Shown here: positions 42,965-51,213 of the stretch, piece after piece | Position numbering within the stretch: position 1 is the stretch's first letter | Layout: every line of letters starts with the position of its first letter | Assembly (NCBI GenBank): GCA_963809175.1 | Contig: CAWEIK010000001.1 | Span: 868,001-932,000 of the forward strand | Direction: 5' to 3' | Length of the DNA stretch: 64,000 nt | Source: JACCTU01 sp963809175 | GTDB lineage: Bacteria; Actinomycetota; Thermoleophilia; Gaiellales; Gaiellaceae | Made by a program: the position numbers and the translations under genes | The notes under the pieces: generated by a model | Told to the model about the DNA's origin: nothing | What the model saw: the letters and a program-made list of their open reading frames with translations, nothing else | Database searches by the model: none

Positions 42965-43759
42965 TCGGCCTCCGCGGCGCGGAGCGTGGGCGCGCGCCCC
43001 GAGCCGCCGTGCAGCGCCTCGCGCAGCTGCGTGACCAGCTCGAAGAAGCTCGGCTCTTCGCGCGTCTCGTAGGTCCGCGGCTGCGGGAGGTCGATCGGGA
43101 TGAGCTCGGTGATCCGTCCCGGCCGCGGCGACATCACGACGACCCGCGTCGAGAGGAAGACCGCCTCGGCGATCGAGTGCGTGACGAACAGGACGGTGCA
43201 GCCCGTCTCCGACCAGATCCGCAGCAGCTCGCCGTTCAGCCGCTCGCGGGTCATCTCGTCGAGCGCGCCGAACGGCTCGTCCATCAAGCAGCAGCGCCGG
43301 CGAGAACGACAGCGCGCGCGCGATCGCGACGCGCTGCTGCATCCCGCCGGACAGCTCCCACGGGTGTCGCTTCTCGAAGCCGGTCAGCTCGACGAGCTCG
43401 ACCATCTCCTTCACGCGTGCGTCGCGCTTCGACCGGTCCCACCCGGCCATCTCGAGCGGCAGCGCGATGTTGCGCGCGACCGTTCGCCAGTCGTAGAGCA
43501 CCGCGTCCTGGAAGACGATCCCGTACTCGCCGTCGCGACGCGCCTGGTCGGCGCTCTTGCCGTTCACCACGACCTCGCCCGAGCTCGGCTGGATCAGGTC
43601 GCCGACGATCCGCAGCAGCGTGGACTTGCCGCAGCCGGACGGGCCGATCAGCGAGATGAACTCGCCGGGCTGCACGTCGAGGTCGATCTCTTGGAGGGCT
43701 GTCACCTCTCCTCTGGCAAATGTCTTGCCGACCTTCCGGAGCGAGACCGCGGCGCTCAC
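42961..43759 (-). CDS. ABC transporter ATPase (SsuB/TauB-like), one frameshift
   Basis: About 265 residues after repair. It shows Walker A GPSGCGKSTLLRIV near residue 39, Q-loop GIVFQDAVLYDWRTV, signature LSGGMQQRVAIARALSF, Walker B LLLMDEPFGALDEMTRERL and switch His in FVTHSIAEAVF. The break falls in Walker B at aa 43286-43287 (CTTG for CTG on the coding strand). Removing one base restores DEPFG. Energises import together with two permeases. GTG at 43759 overlaps the preceding gene's stop (GTGA). Confidence 0.9.
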
Positions 43760-44583
43760 GCGACGTGCTCCGGGGCGCGGCGGACGACGAAGTGCTCGAC
43801 GATCGCGACGATCGCGAAGAACGTGATCCCGAGCAGTGCGGCGATCAGGTTCGTCGCCCAGAGGCTCGGAGGCGAGCTGAGGTAGTACTGGTTGAAGTTG
43901 AGGATCGCCCCGCCGAGACCCTCCTGGATCGACGACGGAAGCTCGCCGACGATCGCACCGACCACGCTCGCGGTCGCCGAGATCTTGAACGCGACGAAGA
44001 GATACGGAAGTGACGCGGGCACCTTCAGCTTCCAGAGCACCGACCACTTTCCCGCCGCGTACGAGCGCATCAACTCGAGCGCGCGCGGGTCGGCGGAGTC
44101 GAGGCCGCGCAGCGTGTTGATCGTGACCGGGAAGAACGTCAGGAACGCGGCGATGATCGCGACCGAGAACCACGCCGGCGTGCCGCGCGAGCCGGTCCAG
44201 ACGACGACCATCGGCGCGATCGCGAGGATCGGGATCGTCTGGGACGCGACGATGTACGGGAGCACGCCGCGCTGGAGCAGGCGCGAGTGGTGCAGGACGA
44301 CGCCGATCGCGAACCCGATCGCCGCGCCGAGGACGAACCCGACCGCCGCTTCCTTCGCCGTGAAGAGCGCGGAGTGCCAGAGCACCTCGATCAGGAGCGG
44401 CCCGTTCGTCCGTGAGGGCTCGAACAGCTGGCCGACGATCTCGTGCAGGTGCGGCATCGTCAGGTCGGTCACGGTGAAGGCTCCGAGCCGGAGGTCGGTG
44501 GCCTCGCCGAGCCACTTGAAGCCCTCCCAGAGACCCCAGAGCACCGCGAGCACCGCGAACAACATTCCAACCTTGCGGAGCAC
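43756..44583 (-). CDS. ABC transporter permease (SsuC-like), second of two
   Basis: A 275-residue permease with about six helices and the coupling loop VLWKLKVPASLPYLFVAFKI near residue 195. Start GTG at 44583 has GGGAGGA eight bases upstream. An alternative ATG lies at 44565. It is the first gene of the minus-strand importer operon and divergent from the carbamoylase at 44603 across only 19 bases. The TxTINTLRGLDSADP segment matches its partner's LVNMLRGLTSVHP, so the two permeases are paralogues. Confidence 0.88.
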   Translation of the reverse strand: MLRKVGMLFAVLAVLWGLWEGFKWLGEATDLRLGAFTVTDLTMPHLHEIVGQLFEPSRTNGPLLIEVLWHSALFTAKEAAVGFVLGAAIGFAIGVVLHHSRLLQRGVLPYIVASQTIPILAIAPMVVVWTGSRGTPAWFSVAIIAAFLTFFPVTINTLRGLDSADPRALELMRSYAAGKWSVLWKLKVPASLPYLFVAFKISATASVVGAIVGELPSSIQEGLGGAILNFNQYYLSSPPSLWATNLIAALLGITFFAIVAIVEHFVVRRAPEHVA

Positions 44584-44602
44584 CGGTTTATCCTCCCAGG
44601 CC

Positions 44603-45953
44603 GTGCCGCTGACGCCAAGCCGAACCGTCGACGAGCTTCGAGAGCTCCGCGAGCTGACCGGAAACGAGGACGGCGCCCAGCGGGTCGCGTGGACGGACAC
44701 GTGGGCGCAGGCGAAGGAGTGGCTGAGCGGCAAGCTGGCCGGGACCGGGGTCGAGGAGGAGACCGACGAAGCCGGGAACCAGTGGTTCACGCTGCGCGGC
44801 GCCTCCGACCGCGCGCTGCTGATCGGCGGCCACATCGACTCGGTTCCGAACGGCGGCTGGCTCGACGGCTGCCTGAACGTGATCGCCGGCGTCGAGGTGC
44901 ATGCGCCGGCTCGCCGAGGAGGGCGAGCAACCGCTCACCGTTCGCCTCGTCAACTGGGCGGACGAGGAGGGTGCGCGCTTCGGCCGCTCGCTCTTCGGCT
45001 CGAGCGCAGCGGCCGGCTCGATGAACGACCAGGACGAGCTCCGGCAGCGCAAGGACGCCGAGGGCGTCTCGCTTCCCGACGCGATCGGCGCGTACGGCGT
45101 CGATCTCGACCGCGCCCTCGACGCGCGGAGGCAGCTCGAGGACGCTGCCGCCTACCTCGAGCTGCACATCGAGCAGGGCCCCGTGCTCGAGTCGCTGGAC
45201 CTGCCCCTGGGAGTCGTCCTCGGCACCTTCGGCGTCGAGCGGCACCTGGTCACCTGGCGCGGCCAGGCGGCGCACGCGGGCTCGACGCCGATGGACAAGC
45301 GCCGCGACGCGCTGGCCGGCGCCGCGAAGCTCGCGCTCGAGATCCGCCCGATCGCCGCGCAGGTCGGAGCCGGTGCGGTCTGCACGTCCGGCGGTGTCGT
45401 GACCAAGCCGGGGATCGTCACCTCCGTCGTCGAAACGGCCGAGCAGCTGCTCGACCAGCGGCATCTCGACGCCGACTCGCTCGCGGAGCTGCTCCGGCTC
45501 GCGAAGGAGGCGTCGGAGCGCTTCGCCGAGGAAGAGAACATCGAGGTCGAGTGGGAACGCATCTGGAGCATCGAGCCGATCCCGTTCGACGCCGAGCTGA
45601 TCGAGCTCGCCGACGAGTCCATCCACGAGGTCGCGGGCACGTCGCACCGTCTGCCGAGCGGCCCGCTGCACGACGCCGCGGAGGTCGCCCGTGCCGGCAT
45701 CCCGACCGTGATGCTCTTCGTGCAGAGCCTGCGCGGTCTCTCGCACACGAAGCTCGAGGACACGAAGCCGGAGCACCTGGAGCTCGCGGTTCAGGCGCTC
45801 GACCGCCTGACCACGAAGACGCTCGAGCTGCTCTGGCTAGAAGAACCTGACGAGGGCGACGCCGGCCGCGACGAGCGCGATTCCCAGCAGCCGCCCCGGC
45901 GTGATCGGGTTCTCCTCGAACCCGACCCAGCCGAAGTGGTCGACGAGCAGTGA
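44603..45953 (+). CDS. N-carbamoyl amino-acid hydrolase/allantoate amidohydrolase family, frameshifted
   Basis: M20-type dinuclear metal hydrolase removing the carbamoyl group from N-carbamoyl-beta-alanine or related compounds. Motifs include GGHIDSVPNGGWLDG near residue 73 (His and Asp ligands), NWADEEGARFG (Glu pair), YLELHIEQGPVLE (His) and RLPSGPLHDAAEVARAG near the end (His). A break at 44901 (one extra a in gtgcatgcg) separates the first metal motif from the rest. The last 37 residues run into the convergent gene and look non-native. With one more base removed near 45836 the gene would stop at the TAG at 45838-45840, sharing CTAG with that gene. Third step of the proposed pyrimidine route. 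Confidence 0.82.
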
Positions 45954-46283
45954 CGCGAACGCCTGGCCGGCGAGGATCACCGCCACGAGGGTCGCCGCGC
46001 CGAGCTTCGGCGCCGCGACGACGCTGCCGAGCACGTAGAACGCGCCGAGCAGCCCGCCGACCCAGACCCACCACGGCGTGTCGGCAAGCGAGCCGCCCGA
46101 GGGCCAGTCGCGGTAGGCGGCGAGCATCACGATGAAGAGCGCGGCGGTACCGACCGCGAACGAGATCAGCGTCGCCCGGAGCGGGCTGTCCACCCAGGTC
46201 GCCAGCTGGGCGTTGATCCCGAACTGGATCGGGAGCATCGCGCCGGCCACGAACCCGAAGAGCAGGTAGGGCCAGATTGCCAC
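45837..46283 (-). CDS. DMT superfamily transporter, YdcZ (DUF606) type
   Basis: A 148-residue membrane protein with five helices. It begins AIWPYLLFGFVAGAMLPIQF, followed by GINAQLATWVDSPLRATLIS, then WVWVGGLLGAFYVLGSVVAA and a final LLGIALVAAGVALVRFF. This is the single-domain half of the drug/metabolite transporter fold, which normally works as a dimer. Substrate unknown. Placement between the carbamoylase and the F420-type oxidoreductase suggests export or uptake linked to the same catabolism. Confidence 0.8.
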   Translation of the reverse strand: MAIWPYLLFGFVAGAMLPIQFGINAQLATWVDSPLRATLISFAVGTAALFIVMLAAYRDWPSGGSLADTPWWVWVGGLLGAFYVLGSVVAAPKLGAATLVAVILAGQAFASLLVDHFGWVGFEENPITPGRLLGIALVAAGVALVRFF

Positions 46284-46340
46284 GTGGCACGATTCGGGGG
46301 AAGATCACGGTTTCCCTGCCAGCCCGAGCCTGGAGGTCAC

Positions 46341-47357
46341 ATGCTCACGTTCGGCGTCACCGTCCTGCCCGACCCGCCCTACACGCGCCTGATCGAGCTG
46401 AACGCGCTCGCGGAGCAGCACGGGTTCGAGTACGGCTGGACCTACGACTCGCACATCCTCTGGCAGGACTCGTACGCGACGCTTCCGCTCGTCGCCGATC
46501 GCACCGACAGGATCAAGCTCGGCCACTTCGTGACGAACCCGGGGATCCGCGACCCGACCGTCACGGCGAGCTGGTACGCGACGATGCACGACGTCTCGAA
46601 CGGCCGCATGGTGATGGGGATCGGCCGCGGCGACTCGTCGCGTCGCGTCGTCGGGCTCAAGCCGGTCAGGGTCGCGGAGTTCGAGGCGGCGACCGCGATG
46701 ATCAAGGACCTGATGAACGGCCGGCCGGTCGTGTGGAACGAGAAAGAGCTGAAGCTGGAGTGGGTGCGGCCGGAGCTCCCCGACATCGAGGTCTGGGTCG
46801 CGGGCTACGGGCCGAAGGCGCTCGCCGTCGCGGGCCGCGTCGGTGACGGCGTGATCATCCAGCTCGCCGACCCGCAGATCATCCAGTGGATCATGGACAC
46901 GGCGCGTGCGTCCGCGATCGAGGCGGGCCGTGACCCGAGCGCGCTCAAGTGCATCGTGGGTGCGCCGAGCATGATCGGCGACGACATTGCGGACCAGCGC
47001 GAGCAGGTGCGGTGGTTCCCGGCGATGGTCTCGAACCACGTGATGGACCTGATCGAGCGCTACGGGTTCGACTCGGAGATTCCCGACGCGTTGACCGAGT
47101 TCGTCAAGACCCGCAAGGGCTACGACTACAAGGACCACAGCCGCGTCGGCGCGGCGCACGGCGAGTTCGTCACCGACGAGATCTGCGACCGCTTCTGCGT
47201 GCTCGGGAACACGGAACAGGTCTTGGACAAGCTCCGCGAGCTCGAGTCGGTCGGCGTCGACCAGTTCAACATCTACCTCATGACCGGCCAACAGGAAGCG
47301 ACGCTCGAGGCCTACGGGAAGGACATCATCCCGAAGTTCGCGGGCGTCACGGCGTAG
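46341..47357 (+). CDS. LLM-class F420-dependent oxidoreductase (TIGR03842-like)
   Basis: A 338-residue TIM barrel of the bacterial luciferase superfamily. It shows MLTFGVTVLPDPPYTRLIEL and YGWTYDSHILWQDSYATLPL with the strand-3 H-x-L-W, KLGHFVTNPGIRDPTVTASW, and NGRMVMGIGRGDSSRRVVGL with the phosphate loop. The sequence fits the F420-binding branch better than FMN monooxygenases, and resembles the CPS_4043/TIGR03842 type often found beside hydantoinases. It may oxidise or reduce the pyrimidine ring in place of dihydropyrimidine dehydrogenase. This is a hypothesis. ATG has TGGAGG six bases upstream. Confidence 0.85.
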   Translation: MLTFGVTVLPDPPYTRLIELNALAEQHGFEYGWTYDSHILWQDSYATLPLVADRTDRIKLGHFVTNPGIRDPTVTASWYATMHDVSNGRMVMGIGRGDSSRRVVGLKPVRVAEFEAATAMIKDLMNGRPVVWNEKELKLEWVRPELPDIEVWVAGYGPKALAVAGRVGDGVIIQLADPQIIQWIMDTARASAIEAGRDPSALKCIVGAPSMIGDDIADQREQVRWFPAMVSNHVMDLIERYGFDSEIPDALTEFVKTRKGYDYKDHSRVGAAHGEFVTDEICDRFCVLGNTEQVLDKLRELESVGVDQFNIYLMTGQQEATLEAYGKDIIPKFAGVTA

Positions 47358-47454
47358 CTCGCTCAGCGACTCACAGCGTTCTCCTAACGCGCTATCACGC
47401 CTGACTCAGTCCGGGCGGCTTTCCTGACGCTCGTCAACGAGTGAAAGGAACACC

Positions 47455-48057
47455 GTGAAACGCAAGCTGATCGCTGGAGCCGCTGCGGTCGCAGCCGTCG
47501 CAGGCGGCGGTGCGGTCGTCGCGACCGCGGCGACGCCCGAAGAGAACGACGACGCCATCCTGAGCGCCGTCGCCAAGGACCTCGGCGTGGACGAGAACGC
47601 GCTCGAGAGCGCGGTGGAGAAGGCGCTGACCGCGCGCATCGACGCCGCGGTCGCGTCGGGAGAGCTGACGTCCGAGGAGGCCGCCCAGTTGAAGGAACGC
47701 GTCGCCGCCGGTGACGTGCCGCTCTTCGCAGGCCCCGGCCGAGGTCATCACGGCCACGGTGGGCCGAGGTTCGAGGCGGCTGCGGCTTACCTCGGCCTGA
47801 CGGAGGCCGCGTTGCGCGCGGCCGTGGACGAGGACACGAGCCTCGCCGACCTCGCGCGCGAGCGCGGCAAGTCCGTGTCGGGGCTCGTGGACGCGCTCAT
47901 GCCGGAGGCTCGCGCGCGTGTCGACGCCGCGTTCGCGGCCGGCCGGATCACCGAGGCGGAGCGCGACGAGCGCATCGCCGGTCTCCGCGAGCACCTCACC
48001 GCGCTCGTGAACGGAGAGCGCCCCGAGCGAGGGCGCGCCCGCGGCGCGAGCTTCTGA
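47455..48057 (+). CDS. Secreted helical protein of unknown function
   Basis: A 200-residue protein with signal peptide MKRKLIAGAAAVAAVAGGGA (cleavage near residue 27) and a GAAAGGA ribosome binding site. The mature chain is helical and acidic, with a short His/Gly-rich patch (GPGRGHHGHGGPRF, about residues 100-113) that could bind metal. Two copies of an ARxDAAxAxGxxT/xE pattern (residues 61-76 and 160-175) suggest internal duplication, as in DUF-type periplasmic spacer proteins. Function unknown. Confidence 0.7.
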   Translation: MKRKLIAGAAAVAAVAGGGAVVATAATPEENDDAILSAVAKDLGVDENALESAVEKALTARIDAAVASGELTSEEAAQLKERVAAGDVPLFAGPGRGHHGHGGPRFEAAAAYLGLTEAALRAAVDEDTSLADLARERGKSVSGLVDALMPEARARVDAAFAAGRITEAERDERIAGLREHLTALVNGERPERGRARGASF

Positions 48058-48068
48058 CGGCGGACGGG

Positions 48069-48094
48069 CGAGCGGGGCCGACTGGCCCCGCTCG
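48069..48094. terminator. Bidirectional terminator hairpin
   Basis: CGAGCGGGGCC (48069-48079) pairs perfectly with GGCCCCGCTCG (48084-48094) around the loop GACT. It sits in the 40-base gap between two convergent genes and can serve both. Confidence 0.75.
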
Positions 48095-48097
48095 TCG

Positions 48098-48490
48098 TCA
48101 CTTCTCGTCCAGCTCGAGTGCGGCCGAGTTGATGCAGTACCGCTGACCCGTCGGCTGCGGGCCGTCGGGGAACACGTGCCCGAGGTGGCCGCCGCAGGCG
48201 GCGCACAGCACCTCGGTGCGCACCATCCCGAGGCTGGCGTCGCGCTCCTCCTCGATCGCGTCCTCGCTCGCGGGCGCGAAGAACGCGGGCCAACCGCAGC
48301 CCGAGTCGTACTTCGTGTCCGAGCTGAAGAGCTCGGTGCCGCAACCCGCGCAGCGGTAGGTGCCGGGCTCGAAGACGTGGTCGTACTCGCCCGTGAAGGC
48401 CGGCTCGGTCCTCTTCTCGCGGAGGATCCGGTACTGGTCGGGCGTCAGCTCCGCCCGCCACTCCTGCTCTGTCTTCTCGATCTTCTGCAT
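48098..48490 (-). CDS. msrB: Peptide-methionine (R)-S-oxide reductase
   Basis: Repairs the R-sulfoxide of methionine in proteins. The 130-residue protein has two zinc CxxC pairs (Cys47/Cys50 and Cys96/Cys99), the core YDSGCGWPAF near residue 61, GHVFPDGPQPTGQRYC near 104 and the catalytic Cys119 in RYCINSAAL. The position of a second Cys (Cys65) fits the usual resolving residue. Full length, no frameshift. Confidence 0.95.
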   Translation of the reverse strand: MQKIEKTEQEWRAELTPDQYRILREKRTEPAFTGEYDHVFEPGTYRCAGCGTELFSSDTKYDSGCGWPAFFAPASEDAIEEERDASLGMVRTEVLCAACGGHLGHVFPDGPQPTGQRYCINSAALELDEK

Positions 48491-48525
48491 GTCTTCAGTG
48501 TGCCGGAACCGCTGTGCGTTACGGG

Positions 48526-48531
48526 TAGCGT
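48526..48531 (+). promoter_or_regulatory. -10 box for a leaderless ABC exporter transcript
   Basis: TAGCGT at 48526-48531 followed by seven bases and GTG at 48539. No ribosome binding site is seen. It would drive the three-gene exporter operon that follows. Confidence 0.4.
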
Positions 48532-48538
48532 GAGGGCC

Positions 48539-49462
48539 GTGAGCGAGTCACCTCTGATCGAGGCCAGAGGCCTCACGAAGCGCTTCGGCGAGTTCACCGC
48601 GGTCGACGGGATCGACTTCGCGGTCGAGCGCGGCGAGACCTTCGGCTTCCTCGGCCCGAACGGCGCCGGGAAGACGTCGACGATGCGGATGATCAGCGCC
48701 GTCTCGCCCGTCACGAGCGGAACGCTTCGCGTGCTCGGCCTCGACCCCATGGTCGACGGGCCGACGATCAAGGCGCGCATGGGGGTCGTTCCCCAGCAGG
48801 ACACGCTCGACTTCGAGCTCACCGTCTACGAGAACCTGCTCGTCTACGGCCGCTACTTCGGGATCCCGAAGGACGTGATCAAGTCGCGCGCCGAGGAGCT
48901 GCTCGACTTCGTGCAGCTCCAGGAGCGCCGCGACTCGAGGGTCGAGCCGCTCTCCGGCGGGATGAAGCGGCGGCTGACGATCGCGCGCGGCCTGATCAAC
49001 GAGCCGGAGCTCCTGCTGCTCGACGAGCCGACCACCGGCCTCGACCCGCAGGCGCGCCACGTGCTCTGGGACCGGCTCTACCGGCTGAAGCAGCAGGGCG
49101 TCACGCAGGTGCTGACGACCCACTACATGGACGAGGCCGAGCAGCTGTGCGACCGGCTCGTCGTGATGGACCAGGCGAAGATCGTCGCCGAGGGCTCGCC
49201 GCGCGCGCTGATCGAGCGCTACACGCAGCGAGAGGTCGTCGAGCTCCGCTTCCCCGAGGGCGTCGAGCTGAACGGCAAGCTGGACGGGCTGGGCGAGCGC
49301 GTCGAGGTGCTCGCGAACCGGGTGCTGATCGGCACCGACAACGGCGACGCGACGGTGCACGCGGTGCACGAGCGCGGCATCGAGGCGGAGAGCGTCCTCG
49401 TCCGGCGCAGCACGCTCGAGGACGTCTTCCTGACGTTGACCGGCCGGACGCTCGTCGACTGA
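48539..49462 (+). CDS. ABC-2 exporter ATPase (NodI/DrrA-like)
   Basis: A 307-residue ATPase with Walker A GFLGPNGAGKTSTMRMI near residue 37, signature LSGGMKRRLTIARGLI, Walker B LLLLDEPTTGLDPQARH and the switch His in LTTHYMDEAEQL. A C-terminal 90-residue extension (DUF4162-like, ending in STLEDVFLTLTGRTL) is typical of NodI and drug-exporter ATPases. It forms a complex with the two permeases downstream; stop and start overlap tightly (TGATG). Substrate unknown. Confidence 0.92.
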   Translation: MSESPLIEARGLTKRFGEFTAVDGIDFAVERGETFGFLGPNGAGKTSTMRMISAVSPVTSGTLRVLGLDPMVDGPTIKARMGVVPQQDTLDFELTVYENLLVYGRYFGIPKDVIKSRAEELLDFVQLQERRDSRVEPLSGGMKRRLTIARGLINEPELLLLDEPTTGLDPQARHVLWDRLYRLKQQGVTQVLTTHYMDEAEQLCDRLVVMDQAKIVAEGSPRALIERYTQREVVELRFPEGVELNGKLDGLGERVEVLANRVLIGTDNGDATVHAVHERGIEAESVLVRRSTLEDVFLTLTGRTLVD

Positions 49463-50265
49463 TGGCGACCGTCGCGGCCACGAGCTCGGCGTTCGACCGT
49501 GCGCTCTCCGTCACCGAGTGGCATGCGATCTCGTACAAGCGCACCTGGCGCGCGACGATCACGACGGCGTTCCTCAACCCGATCTTCTTCCTGCTCTCCG
49601 TCGGCGTTCTGCTCGGCCAGCTGATCGACGACGACCAGGCGGCGCTCGGCGGGCTTTCGTACGTCGAGTTCGTCGCGCCCGGTCTGCTCGCCGCGACGGC
49701 CATGCAGATGGGAGCGAACGACGCGATGTGGCCGGTGATGGCCGGGATCAAGTGGCTGCGCACGTACCACGCGGTCCTGGCGACGCCCGTCCGGGTCGCC
49801 GAGCTCGTGCTCGGGACGATGGGCTGGGCGGCGATCCGCGTCTTCTCCGCGGCGGTGATCTTCACGGCCGTCGCTGCCGTCGGCGGCGCGATCTCCTCTC
49901 CGTGGGCAGTGCTGGCGCCGTTCGCCGCGCTGCTCTGCGGGCTCGCCTTCAACGCCCCGATCGCAGCGTTCTCGGCGAGCCTCGAGGGCGGCGACGACGG
50001 GTGGTTCCCCGCGCTGAACCGCTTCGTGCTGATCCCGATGTTCCTGTTCGCGGGGACGTTCTTCCCGGTCTCCCAGCTGCCCGACTGGCTCGAGCCGGTC
50101 GCGTGGGCGACCCCGCTCTGGCACGGCGTCGAGCTGTGCCGCATGCTGACGACCGGGGACATCGACGCGCTGCTCGCCGCGGGTCACGTGGCCTACCTCT
50201 CGCTCTTCGTCGTCGTCGGCGCCGTCGTCGCGATCAAGCGTCACCGGCGGGCGTTGCTCAAGTGA
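49462..50265 (+). CDS. ABC-2 exporter permease (NodJ-like), first
   Basis: A 267-residue membrane protein with six helices. It starts EWHAISYKRTWRATITTAFL and has the ABC-2 consensus LNRFVLIPMFLFAGTFFPVS near residue 190, followed by LEPVAWATPLWHGVELCRML. This is the NodJ/ABC2_membrane layout. ATG overlaps the ATPase stop by one base. Probably a heterodimer with the next gene. Confidence 0.9.
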   Translation: MATVAATSSAFDRALSVTEWHAISYKRTWRATITTAFLNPIFFLLSVGVLLGQLIDDDQAALGGLSYVEFVAPGLLAATAMQMGANDAMWPVMAGIKWLRTYHAVLATPVRVAELVLGTMGWAAIRVFSAAVIFTAVAAVGGAISSPWAVLAPFAALLCGLAFNAPIAAFSASLEGGDDGWFPALNRFVLIPMFLFAGTFFPVSQLPDWLEPVAWATPLWHGVELCRMLTTGDIDALLAAGHVAYLSLFVVVGAVVAIKRHRRALLK

Positions 50266-51071
50266 CCGACTACGCACTCAACCGCCGGGTTGCGCCGTGG
50301 TTCACGTTCGGTGCCGACCGGTCGCTGCACCTCGTCTACCGGAACCTCAAGGCGGCCCGCCGCTACTGGCTGGTCATGGTGTCCGGCTTCTTCGAGCCGC
50401 TCTTCTACCTCGTCGGGCTCGGGGTCGGCGTGGGGGCGCTGGTCGGCGACATCACCTACGGCGGCCAGACGATCTCGTACCAGGAGTTCGTCGCGCCGGC
50501 GCTGCTCGCGGCGTCCGCGATGAACGGCGCGATCTACGAGACGACGGGGAACGTCTTCTTCAAGCTGAACTACGCGAAGACCTACGACGGCGTCCTGGCG
50601 ACGCCGATGGGAGTGCGCGACGTGGCCGTCGGCGAGACGATCTTCGCGCTGATGCGCGGGAGCGTCTACGCGGTCGCGTTCGTGACGATCATGCTCGTGC
50701 TCGGGCTGATCGAGTCGTGGTGGGCGCTGCTCGCCGTGCCCGCCGCACTGCTGATCGGCGCAGCGTTCGCCGCGCTCGGCCTCTCCGCCGTGACGTTGAT
50801 GCGGTCGTGGGCCGACTTCGCGTTCATCGAGCTGCTGACCCTCCCGATGTTCCTCTTCTCGGCCACGTTCGTGCCGCTCGCGGAGTACCCGAAGGCGGTT
50901 CAGTGGGTGCTCCCGATCACGCCGCTCTACCACGGGGTCGACCTGATGCGCGAGCTCACGCTCGGCAACGTCGGCTGGAGCGCGCTGATCCACGTCGCGT
51001 ACCTGCTCGGAGTCCTCGCGCTCGGGGTCTGGTTCACCGCGCGGCGGCTCGAGCGCAAGCTCCTGAAGTAA
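50262..51071 (+). CDS. ABC-2 exporter permease (NodJ-like), second
   Basis: A 269-residue paralogue of the preceding permease. It has FFEPLFYLVGLGVGVGALVG near residue 46, ELLTLPMFLFSATFVPLAEY near 193 and WVLPITPLYHGVDLMRELTL near 217. GTG overlaps the preceding stop (GTGA). Together the three genes encode a complete exporter. The following 142 bases carry no gene. They include a hairpin, TCGGGG/CCCCGA, at 51168-51197 and the ribosome binding site of the next gene. Confidence 0.9.
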   Translation: MTDYALNRRVAPWFTFGADRSLHLVYRNLKAARRYWLVMVSGFFEPLFYLVGLGVGVGALVGDITYGGQTISYQEFVAPALLAASAMNGAIYETTGNVFFKLNYAKTYDGVLATPMGVRDVAVGETIFALMRGSVYAVAFVTIMLVLGLIESWWALLAVPAALLIGAAFAALGLSAVTLMRSWADFAFIELLTLPMFLFSATFVPLAEYPKAVQWVLPITPLYHGVDLMRELTLGNVGWSALIHVAYLLGVLALGVWFTARRLERKLLK

Positions 51072-51213
51072 CACTGCTCGCGAGCCAGTCTTAGCCTCAA
51101 CCTGAGCTTTAGGGCGCTGAACGCGTCGTGCGCTCTCACACGAATGGGGGAGCGTGCCTACGCGGTTTCGGGGCGATGGTTGGACAGCGGTCCCCGATGC
51201 GGCAGGAGCAGTA

